A stretch of DNA of 64,000 nucleotides from Actinomycetota bacterium. GTDB taxonomy: Bacteria; Actinomycetota; Actinomycetes; Mycobacteriales; Mycobacteriaceae. The notes under the pieces are model-generated. The model was not told the origin of the DNA. It searched no databases and was given only the letters and a program-made list of their open reading frames with translations. Shown piece by piece: positions 29,502-38,200 of this stretch (positions are counted from its first letter, which is position 1; each line of letters opens with the position of its first letter). The stretch covers positions 1 to 64,000 of the forward strand of contig JAFDWN010000001.1 of the NCBI GenBank assembly GCA_018268465.1, given 5' to 3'. Made by a program: the position numbers and the translations under genes.

Positions 29502-30494
29502 ATGCTGAACTTCCTGGCGCGCAGGCTCTCGGCGGCGGTGGTGATCCTGCTGGTGCTCTCGCTGGTGATCTTTGTGCTGCAATCCGTTTCGCCCGGGGAC
29601 CCGGCGCGCGCCTATGTCGGTGCCAACGCGTCACCGGAGATGGTCGCCGCCGAGCGGCAGCGGCTGGGCTTGGACGACCCGCTGTTCACCCGGTACTTCC
29701 ACTTTCTCGGCGGGCTGCTGCACGGCGATCTGGGCAGATCGTTGCGTACGAGGCAGCCGGTCACTGCCGACATCGCCACGTATCTGCCTGCGACGGTCGA
29801 GCTGGTGGTGACGGCTTTCGTGCTCGCCTTGGTGCTGGCGGCGCTGTTCGCCCTGTCGGGGGCGCTGCGGTGGCCGGGTGCCGCGCTCGGGCGGGGGGTG
29901 TTGCTGTTGTTGGCGACCGCGCCGCCGTTCCTGCTCGCGCTGGTCGGCATCATCGTGTTCTTCGGCCAGCTCGGCTGGCTGCCCGCCCGCGGTGTCGGGG
30001 ACTTCGACGATCCCGGGCCGTTCGGGATGCAGACCCTCGACACGCTCCTGCACGGTCAGGCCGACGCATTCGGCAATGCGCTGCTGCACCTGGTGTTACC
30101 GGCGCTGGTGCTGTCCATCGCGCCAGCCGTGGCGATCGGTCGGGTGCTGCGCTCGTCGCTGCAAGGTGTGCTCGATGTCGACTACGTGCGGACCGCCCGC
30201 TCCAAGGGCCTGACCGAACCCCAAGTGGTCGGCCATCACGTGGTACGCAACGCGATCGGGCCCGCGCTGTCGATGGCCGGGCTGCAACTGGGGTTCATGT
30301 TCGCCGGAGTCGTTGTCGTGGAACAGATTTTCTCCTGGCCGGGGATCGGCAACTATCTGGCCGCGTCGATCCCGGTGGCGGATTTCCCGGCGATTGCGGG
30401 GGTGACGCTGGTGCTGGGTGCCATCTACGTCCTGTCCAACGTTGTCGTCGACCTGTTGCAGGCGCTCGCCGACCCGCGGGTGACCGCCGAATGA
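29502..30494 (+). CDS. ABC importer permease, DppB-like
   Basis: A 330-residue permease. It opens MLNFLARRLSAAVVILLVLS with SPGDPARAYVG, typical of DppB/OppB, and has an EAA-like loop in DYVRTARSKGLTEPQVVGHH and the C-terminal VVEQIFSWPGIGNYL. It begins four bases after the DppC-like gene and its stop overlaps an in-frame ATG of the binding-protein gene. Confidence 0.92.
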   Translation: MLNFLARRLSAAVVILLVLSLVIFVLQSVSPGDPARAYVGANASPEMVAAERQRLGLDDPLFTRYFHFLGGLLHGDLGRSLRTRQPVTADIATYLPATVELVVTAFVLALVLAALFALSGALRWPGAALGRGVLLLLATAPPFLLALVGIIVFFGQLGWLPARGVGDFDDPGPFGMQTLDTLLHGQADAFGNALLHLVLPALVLSIAPAVAIGRVLRSSLQGVLDVDYVRTARSKGLTEPQVVGHHVVRNAIGPALSMAGLQLGFMFAGVVVVEQIFSWPGIGNYLAASIPVADFPAIAGVTLVLGAIYVLSNVVVDLLQALADPRVTAE

Positions 30495-30526
30495 AGTTCT
30501 CTCCCAACAACCGAAGGAGCCCCGCC

Positions 30527-32146
30527 ATGCACGTTCGACCATTGCGCACGGGCGTCGCCGTGTGTGCCGCCCTGACGTTAGCCCTCGCCGGATGTAGTTC
30601 CGGCACACCGAGTTCGTCGTCGGGCGGGTCCGGAGGGCCGGCGGCGGCGCCGACAGACGGGGTGCTGACGGTCGGCCTGCTCGGCGACATCGGGCAGCCG
30701 CCGGACCCCGACATCTACTACGCGAACAACGGCACGGCGATCATGATCAACGCCTACGAGGGGTTGGTGCAGTACAAGAACAACACCCCGACCGTCGAGA
30801 TCGCGCCGCGGCTGGCCGAATCGTGGGATGTCAACCCGACTCACGACGTGTACACCTTCCACCTGCGCCAGGGCGTGACGTTCCACGACGGGACGCCGTT
30901 CACGTCGGCGGCGGTGGATGTGGCGTTCAAGCGCCGGATCGCGGTGAAGGGTGGCGCGGCGTACATGGTGGACGTGGTCAAAAGCGTCGAGACGCCCGAC
31001 GACCATACGGCGGTGATCACGCTCAAACAGCCCAATACCGCGTTCCTGAGCTATCTGGCCTCGCCGTTCGGCCCGAAGATGGAAAGCCCGGAGGGGTTGA
31101 AGGCCAATGCGGGATCCGATGACGCGCAGACATATCTGTCGTCGCACGACCTCGGGACCGGTCCGTACATGCTGACCACGGCGCAGACCGGGGTGAAGTA
31201 CGAGTTGACGGCCTACGACGGCTACTGGGGTCCGAAGTCGCCGTTCAAGACGGTCGAACTGCCGGTCTACACCGACGAATCGGCGCTGGAGCTGGCATTC
31301 GACAACGGCACGGTGGACACCATCGTGGCCGCCCTCCCGTCGTCCAGTCTCGACAAGTACGCCGACAAGGACGGCGTGTCGAATTACTTCCTGCCCACAT
31401 TGCAGGGGGCGATGGTGACGGTGAACTCCAGCCACGACTTCTTCAAGACGCCCGAGGCGCGGGTGGCGTTCCTGAAGTCGATCGACCAGCAGACGCTGGT
31501 GAGTCAGGTGCTGGGTAAGCGGTCCGAGGTGGCGACCACCATGTACGCCAAGGGGATGATCCCCGCGGAGTCCGGGGCGGTGGACAAGCAGGCGATCTCC
31601 TTCGATGCCGAGGCGCTGAAGTCCTACGTCGACGCGTTGCCGCCAGGAGCCGGCAAAAAGCTGGTGATCGGTTATGCGAACGGAAACGTCAACGCGCAGT
31701 CGATGACCAACATCATCGTCGCCAACCTGCAGGCCCTGGGGCTGGACGCCTCGGCGCAAGGGTTCGACACGTCGACGGTGTTCGGTTGGATCAACGATCC
31801 GCCGAGTGGGCCGGATGCGTTTGTCGATGGCAACAACGGTCCAGACGGCGGCGATCCGTACATGTGGGGCCATGTGTTCTGGGATGCCTCCGGCGGTATC
31901 AACTACTTCGGATGCCAATCACCGGAGGTGCACGATCTGCTCAACCAGGCGCTGGGCACCGGCGACATGCATACCTATGTGAAGGCCGGCGATCTGTACG
32001 GTCAGACGGGGTGCTTCCTGAACCTGTCGTACAACCAGAACTGGGTGGTGGCCCAGAAGTGGCTGACCGGGGTGCCGGAGAGTCAGAATGTCGGGGCCAA
32101 CGAGCTGAACTTCTCGTTGCTGGGCGTTGCCGGGGGAGGGGCTTAA
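30527..32146 (+). CDS. solute-binding lipoprotein of the ABC importer (family 5)
   Basis: A 539-residue extracytoplasmic binding protein. The lipobox LALAGC is near residue 20-24 and is followed by a Ser/Gly-rich linker. The SBP_bac_5 features TYTFHLRQGVTFHDGTPF (read from the DVYTF segment) and AYDGYWGPKSPF are present. ATG 30527 is chosen because AAGGAG (30514-30519) lies seven bases upstream; an upstream in-frame ATG at 30491 overlaps the permease stop and cannot be excluded. It defines the ligand of the whole operon, but the ligand cannot be read from sequence. Confidence 0.92.
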   Translation: MHVRPLRTGVAVCAALTLALAGCSSGTPSSSSGGSGGPAAAPTDGVLTVGLLGDIGQPPDPDIYYANNGTAIMINAYEGLVQYKNNTPTVEIAPRLAESWDVNPTHDVYTFHLRQGVTFHDGTPFTSAAVDVAFKRRIAVKGGAAYMVDVVKSVETPDDHTAVITLKQPNTAFLSYLASPFGPKMESPEGLKANAGSDDAQTYLSSHDLGTGPYMLTTAQTGVKYELTAYDGYWGPKSPFKTVELPVYTDESALELAFDNGTVDTIVAALPSSSLDKYADKDGVSNYFLPTLQGAMVTVNSSHDFFKTPEARVAFLKSIDQQTLVSQVLGKRSEVATTMYAKGMIPAESGAVDKQAISFDAEALKSYVDALPPGAGKKLVIGYANGNVNAQSMTNIIVANLQALGLDASAQGFDTSTVFGWINDPPSGPDAFVDGNNGPDGGDPYMWGHVFWDASGGINYFGCQSPEVHDLLNQALGTGDMHTYVKAGDLYGQTGCFLNLSYNQNWVVAQKWLTGVPESQNVGANELNFSLLGVAGGGA

Positions 32147-32187
32147 GGTTCCTGACTTGCGGACCGAGTTATTTTGGGGGAGAGGGT

Positions 32188-32859
32188 ATGTCGCAGGCTG
32201 TTGAGGCCGAGGACGCCAAAGAGTCGTTGTCGCAACGCATCTATTCGACGGTGCGGGAACGGATCATCCTCGGCCAATATCCGCAGGGCAGCCGACTTCC
32301 GGAGGCACGCATCGGGGAGGAACTGCACGTGTCGCGGGTGCCACTGCGGGAGGCGGTGCCGCACCTGGAGCGCGACGGGTTCGTGCACTCGCGGCCCCGG
32401 CGCAGTTCGGTGGTGGCGACGTGGGATGCGAAGGCCATCGACGACCTGTTCGACGTGAGACTGTCATTGGAGGTCGGGGCGGCCCGGTATGCGGCGCGCG
32501 AGGTTGGCCGGGGCGGGTCCATGGCGGTCTTGGACTCCGCGCTGGCCGAGTCTCAGCGGGTCGTCGAGGCCGGGGATGCGTACGCAATTGCCCGGTGCAG
32601 CACGGCATTTCACGAGTCGGTCGTGTCGACATCGGGCAACGAGGTGATGGTCCGGTTGATGTCGACGATCTCGGGGCGGATCACCTGGCTGTTCTACCTG
32701 ACGTCGGGGCTGCCCGCCGACGAGGCGTTTCACGACCATGTGCTGCTGCGGGATGCGATTGCGTCGGGCAACGAACGGGTGGCCGAGTCGGTGGCCTACG
32801 CGCACATCGAGCGGGACCGGGAGCCGACGTTCGAGGCGATGGAGGGGCAGATGGGGTAG
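32188..32859 (+). CDS. GntR-family transcriptional regulator (FCD subfamily)
   Basis: A 223-residue regulator. The N-terminal winged helix covers IYSTVRERIILGQYPQGSRL, then LHVSRVPLREAV and ERDGFV; the C-terminal all-alpha FCD ligand domain has Asp/His metal-binding positions in DVRLSLEV and FHESVV. A G-rich ribosome site (GGGGGAGAGGG) precedes ATG 32188. It is the last gene of the operon and the obvious candidate to bind the 21848 palindrome, probably as a substrate-relieved repressor. Confidence 0.9.
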   Translation: MSQAVEAEDAKESLSQRIYSTVRERIILGQYPQGSRLPEARIGEELHVSRVPLREAVPHLERDGFVHSRPRRSSVVATWDAKAIDDLFDVRLSLEVGAARYAAREVGRGGSMAVLDSALAESQRVVEAGDAYAIARCSTAFHESVVSTSGNEVMVRLMSTISGRITWLFYLTSGLPADEAFHDHVLLRDAIASGNERVAESVAYAHIERDREPTFEAMEGQMG

Positions 32860-32894
32860 GGTCGGCGCCACGCCGGATGCGGTTCCCGCCGCCG

Positions 32895-34364
32895 TCATGC
32901 CGGCCAGCGCCGCACGGCCGCACGCGCGAAGGAAACGGCCTCGGGTGTAATGCGCTCGTGCCGGTCTAGACCGCGACCGCGATGCACCAGTCGAAGCCGG
33001 CGCATGACGTCCTTCACGCCCCAGGCGGCGCGCTCGGCCGAGGACCGCGTGATCGTGGTTCCGGCACTGGTCACCCATCCGATGGCCTCCAGCATTTCGG
33101 CGACGAACCCGTCGGGATCGTCCCCTCCGGCCGCGACCGCGATGAGGTAGAGCAGTCCGGCCTGTTGTGCGCACCGGTCGGTCGACGTGGGCGGCATGCG
33201 TTCGGCGAGATGCCACCACAGTGCGGCCGGATCACCGCGCAGCGCCTTCGCCCGTGCGGTTGCCGACAGTTGTCCACGGTGCTTGCGCAGCAGCCCCAGC
33301 CGTTGCGCGGATTCCCGCAGATGAAGGACGGGAACGGTGAGGTCCTCGCGGTTGCCCTTGCCGATCCAGGCGTCGGCGAGGTCGAGTTCGGCGAACGCGG
33401 CCTCGACGTGGGCCGGAGGCACGTATCCGGCTGCGGTCAGCTTGATTCCGTCGTCCCCAACCCGGTCGATCAGCCACGCGTAGGGCCGGACCGTCGCGGC
33501 GACGCTGTCTACGCCGACGAGAACCGGCGTCTGCGTCGCGGTGCCGATCATGCCGCGCAGCTGCCGTCGGTGATAGGGCGTGGGCACCGCGTTGAGCAGG
33601 TCCACAAGCGGGCCGGGCAGCTGGCTGACGTCGACGGTGATGTCGAAGTCAGCGAGGGCCCGGTTGATTTCGTCGATGTCGAACGGTGTCGTCGGGAACG
33701 AATGCGGATCGATGTCGCCGCAGAACTGGTTGAACTCGGCCACCGCCTCAGGGTCGACGCCGGCCGGATCGGTGACGGCCGCGATGAGCTCGTAGCCGCC
33801 CACCCCGCCACAGTCCTCGGCCGGCCCGGATCGGTGGCCGTCGGTGCACACCGCGCGGCGCGCGGACGCGGGCCGCGGCAGAACCGCCTCGAGCCGCAGA
33901 ACATGCTGCCAGTCGTCGCCGAAGTCGTACCAGTAGAACATCGTGTCGCCCTCGTCGACCAGAAGTTCGTCCAGCCGGACCTGCTCTTCGGGGATGCCGG
34001 CCTCGCCCTCGTCCAGCTCGAACGGCATCAGGTAGTATTCGGTCTCATCGCTGAAATACTCTGGGCCGCAGCCGAACCGGTGCAGATGGCTGTCGGTCCA
34101 GCCGAATGCGGCCTGGATGACCCCATGCACATCGTCGAGGAGCAGGTCGGAGGTGAGTTCGAGCCTGCGCCATACCGTCGGCTCGGTGCCGGTCAGGTCG
34201 ATCCGGACTTGAAGGGTTACCGGCTCCCGGCGGCGTGGGCGGCGTCGGGACGGTGGCGTGGTCAACGTCGCCCCCGCCGAGTGAGCGAGCATCTGAACAT
34301 CCGGGCCGGGCGCATCAGAAGAAGCGTACGACGCCAGGCTCCACGGCGTGATGGGTGCGGCCAT
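32895..34364 (-). CDS. plasmid pRiA4b Orf3-like family protein
   Basis: A protein of up to 489 residues. The conserved core runs from TLQVRIDLTGTEPTVWRRLE through IQAAFGWTDSHLHRF to FYWYDFGDDWQH, the signature of the IS1096 TnpR/pRiA4b ORF-3 family, often found near mobile elements and of unknown biochemical role. The start is uncertain: ATG 34364 (17 bases after the upstream gene) or ATG 34292 (465 residues), both before the conserved domain. It converges with the GntR gene. Confidence 0.8.
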   Translation of the reverse strand: MAAPITPWSLASYASSDAPGPDVQMLAHSAGATLTTPPSRRRPRRREPVTLQVRIDLTGTEPTVWRRLELTSDLLLDDVHGVIQAAFGWTDSHLHRFGCGPEYFSDETEYYLMPFELDEGEAGIPEEQVRLDELLVDEGDTMFYWYDFGDDWQHVLRLEAVLPRPASARRAVCTDGHRSGPAEDCGGVGGYELIAAVTDPAGVDPEAVAEFNQFCGDIDPHSFPTTPFDIDEINRALADFDITVDVSQLPGPLVDLLNAVPTPYHRRQLRGMIGTATQTPVLVGVDSVAATVRPYAWLIDRVGDDGIKLTAAGYVPPAHVEAAFAELDLADAWIGKGNREDLTVPVLHLRESAQRLGLLRKHRGQLSATARAKALRGDPAALWWHLAERMPPTSTDRCAQQAGLLYLIAVAAGGDDPDGFVAEMLEAIGWVTSAGTTITRSSAERAAWGVKDVMRRLRLVHRGRGLDRHERITPEAVSFARAAVRRWPA

Positions 34365-34381
34365 TCGAGCAGTTCGAATGC

Positions 34382-34669
34382 CTACTGACCTGGGCGGCGA
34401 CCGATGAGCAGGTCCTTGATCTCGGCAACCTGCTCTTCGACCGAGCGGAACGTGGCTCGGGTCTCCTGACGAAAGTCCGTGAACTCGATCTTGAACTCTG
34501 CCAGCTCGGACTTGACTTCCGTCAGCTGGGACGCGACGTCCGCCAGGCCCAAGGCATGCTGTCGCTGGTTGGCGCCGAGCGCGTTGACCGCGGCCAGAAC
34601 CGCACGGTAATCGGCCTGGGATGCCTCCAACGCCGCGATACGCGCTTCGAGGTCTTCCAGAGTGGCCAT
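34382..34669 (-). CDS. small coiled-coil protein
   Basis: A 95-residue protein, almost entirely heptad-like helix: ATLEDLEARIAALEASQAD at the start, then VASQLTEVKSELAEFKIEF and SVEEQVAEIKDLL. There is no membrane segment. ATG 34669 is preceded by AGGAT; an adjoining GTG at 34672 is the alternative. It probably oligomerises and may share a transcript with the pRiA4b-like gene (17 bases). No family recognised. Confidence 0.7.
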   Translation of the reverse strand: MATLEDLEARIAALEASQADYRAVLAAVNALGANQRQHALGLADVASQLTEVKSELAEFKIEFTDFRQETRATFRSVEEQVAEIKDLLIGRRPGQ

Positions 34670-34767
34670 CACGACATCCTATGGCCGCGCGGCCAGGAGC
34701 GTCAGCGGCAATTCGCGGGCCTTGAAAGACACAGTGGCAGACGAGGTCGGGCATCAACCGCACGAGG

Positions 34768-34935
34768 TCAGCGGGCCACGATGAGGTTCTCAACGACCTC
34801 AACGTGAAACGGTCGGCCTTTGTGTGCGCCCTGCTGGCGCGCTTCCCGAACGTTGTTGTTCGCTCGACGCGCCCAACCGTGCTGGACCCGATCCCACTCG
34901 GCGAGCATCCGCGGTGAACGGACTACATCCACCAC
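34768..34935 (-). CDS. possible 55-residue small protein after the HNH gene
   Basis: A short frame starting at overlapping GTGs (34935 or 34932) inside the end of the HNH gene and ending at 34768. The product includes SPRMLAEWDRVQHGWARR and VEVVENLIVAR, basic then hydrophobic. No ribosome site is evident and I know no homologue. It might be a coupled small gene or simply an open frame in high-GC DNA. Confidence 0.3.
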   Translation of the reverse strand: MVDVVRSPRMLAEWDRVQHGWARRANNNVREARQQGAHKGRPFHVEVVENLIVAR

Positions 34936-35984
34936 GGAGGAAATCCAATGTCCAATCGTTCGCTTCGCCGATAACCCGACCAGGTCGGCATTCCGCCCGG
35001 TTGTCCCCGATAGATGCCACGGGCCGCAGCGACAACTCGCTCGTGTTGGGTGGGCCACTGCAACTCCGCGGCGAGTTGCTCGAGAACAGCGACATCGCGC
35101 TGAAGTACACGATTGACGACCGGGATGGCGGGCAGCGCCGCCCCCTTGTCGCCATTGCAACGCATGCATGCGAGTACCAGATTGGCCAGTCCGTCGATGC
35201 CGACGAGTGACCACGGCAGCACATGGTCAACCGGGTTGTCGCTCCCCAAGTGTGCTCCGCAATAGAAGCAGTGCGCGCCGAACGCGTCTTTGAACGGTTG
35301 CCGGACGGCTGCGAGAACACTCCGCTGACGGCCGAACAGGTGTCCCGCGACGTCGGGCACTACGGCGTCAAGGAACCTGTTCAGTCTGCGCACGTCCTCG
35401 ACCCACATGATCTCCAGCGCTGGCCTCAGCAAGCCGGCGAGCCGCGCAAGTCCCTGCGCGACAACGGGCATGAGCTCGATCGCATCGCCGTGCGCCTGGA
35501 GGGCTTTGCGTGAAACCTGGTCATGCAGAAACGAGTCGTCGTAGAGAAATGGGTCGCTGGTTGTCGAGCCGGGCAGCTTCTGCAACCGATGAAGCGGTTG
35601 CTGCGCAAGGCACAGCGTGATCGCGTCAACCGCCCGCTCGTATGCCACCGGAGCGTAGATACGCGCGAAGTCGACCGACCTGTTGGATCGACCTGTCGCT
35701 TCCCAGAGTTGGCTCGTGCTTAAGAGGATGCGAGCGCTTGGCTGTGTCGATTGACGCAGCTCGCGTCCGTCGAATGGCCGTACCTGCGGCCAATAGATCG
35801 CGAGGACCCGTTGTGCGAGGTCGGGAATCTGAACCCGCAGAGTATCGTCGGGATGTGCGGGGAGATTTTCGATGGAGTGCTCGATCAAGGCCATTAGCGT
35901 CGCCAGCTTGTATGTCGCCGTGCGTAGGCCGGTCTCCAGAATCGCCACGACTCGCTGGCCAAGCAGGAGTGGGTCATTCGCCAC
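34923..35984 (-). CDS. HNH endonuclease domain protein
   Basis: A 353-residue protein with a C-terminal HNH nuclease module at about residues 235-285: CFYCGAHLGSDNPVDHVLPW followed by LVLACMRCNGDKG. Two CxxC pairs bind structural zinc and DHVLPWS carries the catalytic His. The first 230 residues form an unknown helical domain that probably gives target specificity. Its divergent neighbour is a PLD-helicase remnant, so it may belong to a DNA-restriction or defence neighbourhood. Confidence 0.8.
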   Translation of the reverse strand: MANDPLLLGQRVVAILETGLRTATYKLATLMALIEHSIENLPAHPDDTLRVQIPDLAQRVLAIYWPQVRPFDGRELRQSTQPSARILLSTSQLWEATGRSNRSVDFARIYAPVAYERAVDAITLCLAQQPLHRLQKLPGSTTSDPFLYDDSFLHDQVSRKALQAHGDAIELMPVVAQGLARLAGLLRPALEIMWVEDVRRLNRFLDAVVPDVAGHLFGRQRSVLAAVRQPFKDAFGAHCFYCGAHLGSDNPVDHVLPWSLVGIDGLANLVLACMRCNGDKGAALPAIPVVNRVLQRDVAVLEQLAAELQWPTQHERVVAAARGIYRGQPGGMPTWSGYRRSERLDIGFPPWWM

Positions 35985-36158
35985 TACTGACCTCCGATAT
36001 CGGCAGCGCGTGGCGGGTTTGCATCACGCCATTATTGTCGGGAGACTTCAGCACAGAGAGCAATTAAGCACGTGAACGCACTGCGCCGAAGTGCTGCCCT
36101 GGTGACGGTGCAGCGCGCCCCATATCGTCATGTCCGGTGCTTCCGCTACTCTCCGCCC

Positions 36159-37361
36159 ATGGACCGGGGGGTGTACGAGTCGCTGCTGACTGAGCGGCTT
36201 ATGGCCGAGCTTGATCGACACGAGGGCTTACGGCCGGAGTACGGGACCGTCGACGATGCCGAACAGCCGCTGACCATCGCGCGCCACCTAACTCCGATCA
36301 TCGAACGCTGCTTGCGCACCGTTCGTTCCGCGGAGGATCGGGCGCGGCTCGTCAGGAAGATCCTCGACGTCCTTCCCGACTCTGACGCCCATGCCGAAGC
36401 CCTGTACCCGCGCGATCCGGGCAGAATCACTCGCCTCGAAGCTATCGCCGATCTCCACACCATGCACCATGCGCGCCTTCCGCGGCCTGCGACCCCGTTG
36501 GCCGACTCGGCACTGATGACCAACGCCCGGACCGAACCTACACTGGCCGCCGAGTTGCGCACCGAACTCGCCAGTGCTGACCGTGTCGACCTGCTTTGTG
36601 CGTTTGTGAAATGGCACGGGTTGCGAGTTCTGGAAGCCGAGCTGAGGGCTCTGCGCGAACGGAACGTACCCGTGCGCGTGATCACGACGACCTACCTCGG
36701 CGCCACCAACGCTCGTGCGCTCGATGCTCTCGTCGACGAATTCGGGGCTGAAGTACGCGTCAACTACGAATCCGATCGCACCCGCCTGCACGCCAAAGCT
36801 TGGTTGCTGCGGCGCAACACCGGCTTTCACACCGCCTATGTCGGATCGAGCAATCTATCCCACGCTGCCCTGGTCGACGGCCTCGAATGGAATGTCAGGT
36901 TGTCCGCGATGTCCACGCCGCACTTGTTGGACAAGTTTCGCGCTACCTTCGATTCCTATTGGGAAAGTGCGGAATTCGAGCACTACCTCCCCTCCGAGGA
37001 CGCGAAACGGTTGCGCCAGGCACTTAATACGGCATCTGGCAAGCGTGGTCGGGACAAGCTGGTCGTCACCCTGTCCGGTCTTGAGTTGCAACCCAAGCCG
37101 TTCCAAGCCGAGATGCTCGAACAACTTGATGCTGAGCGTGCCATCCACGATCGCACCGCAACCTGATCGTCGCGGCTACAGGCACCGGCAAGACCGTCAT
37201 CGCGGCCCTGGACTATCGCCGACTCGTTCGAGCGAGGTATGGCCGCAACCTCAAGCTGCTCTTCGTCGCGCACCGCAAGGAGATCCTGCTTCAGGCGCGC
37301 CAAATCTATCGAGAGGTGCTGGCCGATGCCACATTTGGCGAGCTACTTGCGTTTCGTCAAG
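36159..37361 (+). pseudogene. PLD-like/SF2 helicase gene, frameshifted and truncated by IS21
   Basis: The first part (36159-37166) encodes a phospholipase D-like nuclease domain: VDLLCAFVKWHG and then RLHAKAWLL with GSSNLSHAAL, the HxK...GSSN active-site layout. It ends at a TGA in HDRTAT. The next frame continues at once with NLIVAATGTGKTVIAALDY (Walker A) and LLFVAHRKEILLQA (helicase motif Ia), as in DUF3427-type PLD-helicases. A single missing C near 37153-37155 would restore HDRHRNL. The gene is then cut at 37361 by the IS21 left end and the rest is not in the window. Confidence 0.85.
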
Positions 37362-37405
37362 TGATGTGGCCCCATCGTCGTCGTGAATTTTGGCTCCACC
37401 CGGGT

Positions 37406-38200
37406 TTAGTTGGCGCGTTTTGCTCGGGTGGCGGTTTTGCTGGTACGCAGTCGGTAGGACTTGGTGCCGGTCTCGAGGATGTGGGCGTTGAAGGTGACGC
37501 GGTCGACGATGGCGGCGACCAGGCGTGGGTCGGGGAAGACGGTGCCCCACTCGCTGAAGGGCAGGTTGGTGGCGATCGCCACGGCGGCGCGTTCTTCGCG
37601 TTCGGTGATGATCTGGAACAGTAATTCCGCTCCGCGAGGGTCGATTTGGACGTATCCGAGTTCATCGAGGCAGAGCAGATCCAGGCGTCCGTAGCGGGCA
37701 ACGACCCGGGACAGGACGCGTTCGTCGGCGGCTTCGACGAGTTCGTTGACCAGTTGCGCGGTGGTGACGTAGCGGACTCGACGGCCCTGTTCGCAGGCGG
37801 CCAGCCCCAGCCCGATGAGCAGGTGGGATTTGCCGGTTCCGGAGTCCCCGAGCAGCACGACCGGCTCGCCGGCGTCCATGTAGTGCCCGGCGGCCAGCTG
37901 CCCCAGCATCGCTGGGGTGATGGAGGGTACGGCGTCAATATTGAACTCCGCCAATCGTTTAAGTCGGGGAAACTTGGCGTCGTTGATGCGGCGGGTGCGG
38001 CGCCGTTCGGTGCGATCGTCGACTTCGGCGGCCAGGACTTCGGCGAGGTAGCGCAGATGGGTTTGGCGTTCCCGGTCGGCGATCTCGGCCAGCCGGGCGG
38101 ATTCGGTGCGCACCGTGGGCAGGTGCAGCTCGCGGGCGGCCGCACCGATGGAGGCCTGCGCGGCGGCATCGGCGGTCGCTGGTTTTGTGGTGGTGGTCAT
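37406..38200 (-). CDS. istB: IS21 helper ATPase IstB
   Basis: A 264-residue AAA+ ATPase that assists IstA in strand transfer and target choice. Walker A is LLGDSGTGKSHLL, Walker B LDLLCLDELGY, and the C-terminal TNLPFSEWGTVFPDPRLVAA is an IstB/DnaC-like signature. Its ATG at 38200 overlaps the istA stop (ATGA). Full length and apparently intact. Confidence 0.93.
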   Translation of the reverse strand: MTTTTKPATADAAAQASIGAAARELHLPTVRTESARLAEIADRERQTHLRYLAEVLAAEVDDRTERRRTRRINDAKFPRLKRLAEFNIDAVPSITPAMLGQLAAGHYMDAGEPVVLLGDSGTGKSHLLIGLGLAACEQGRRVRYVTTAQLVNELVEAADERVLSRVVARYGRLDLLCLDELGYVQIDPRGAELLFQIITEREERAAVAIATNLPFSEWGTVFPDPRLVAAIVDRVTFNAHILETGTKSYRLRTSKTATRAKRAN

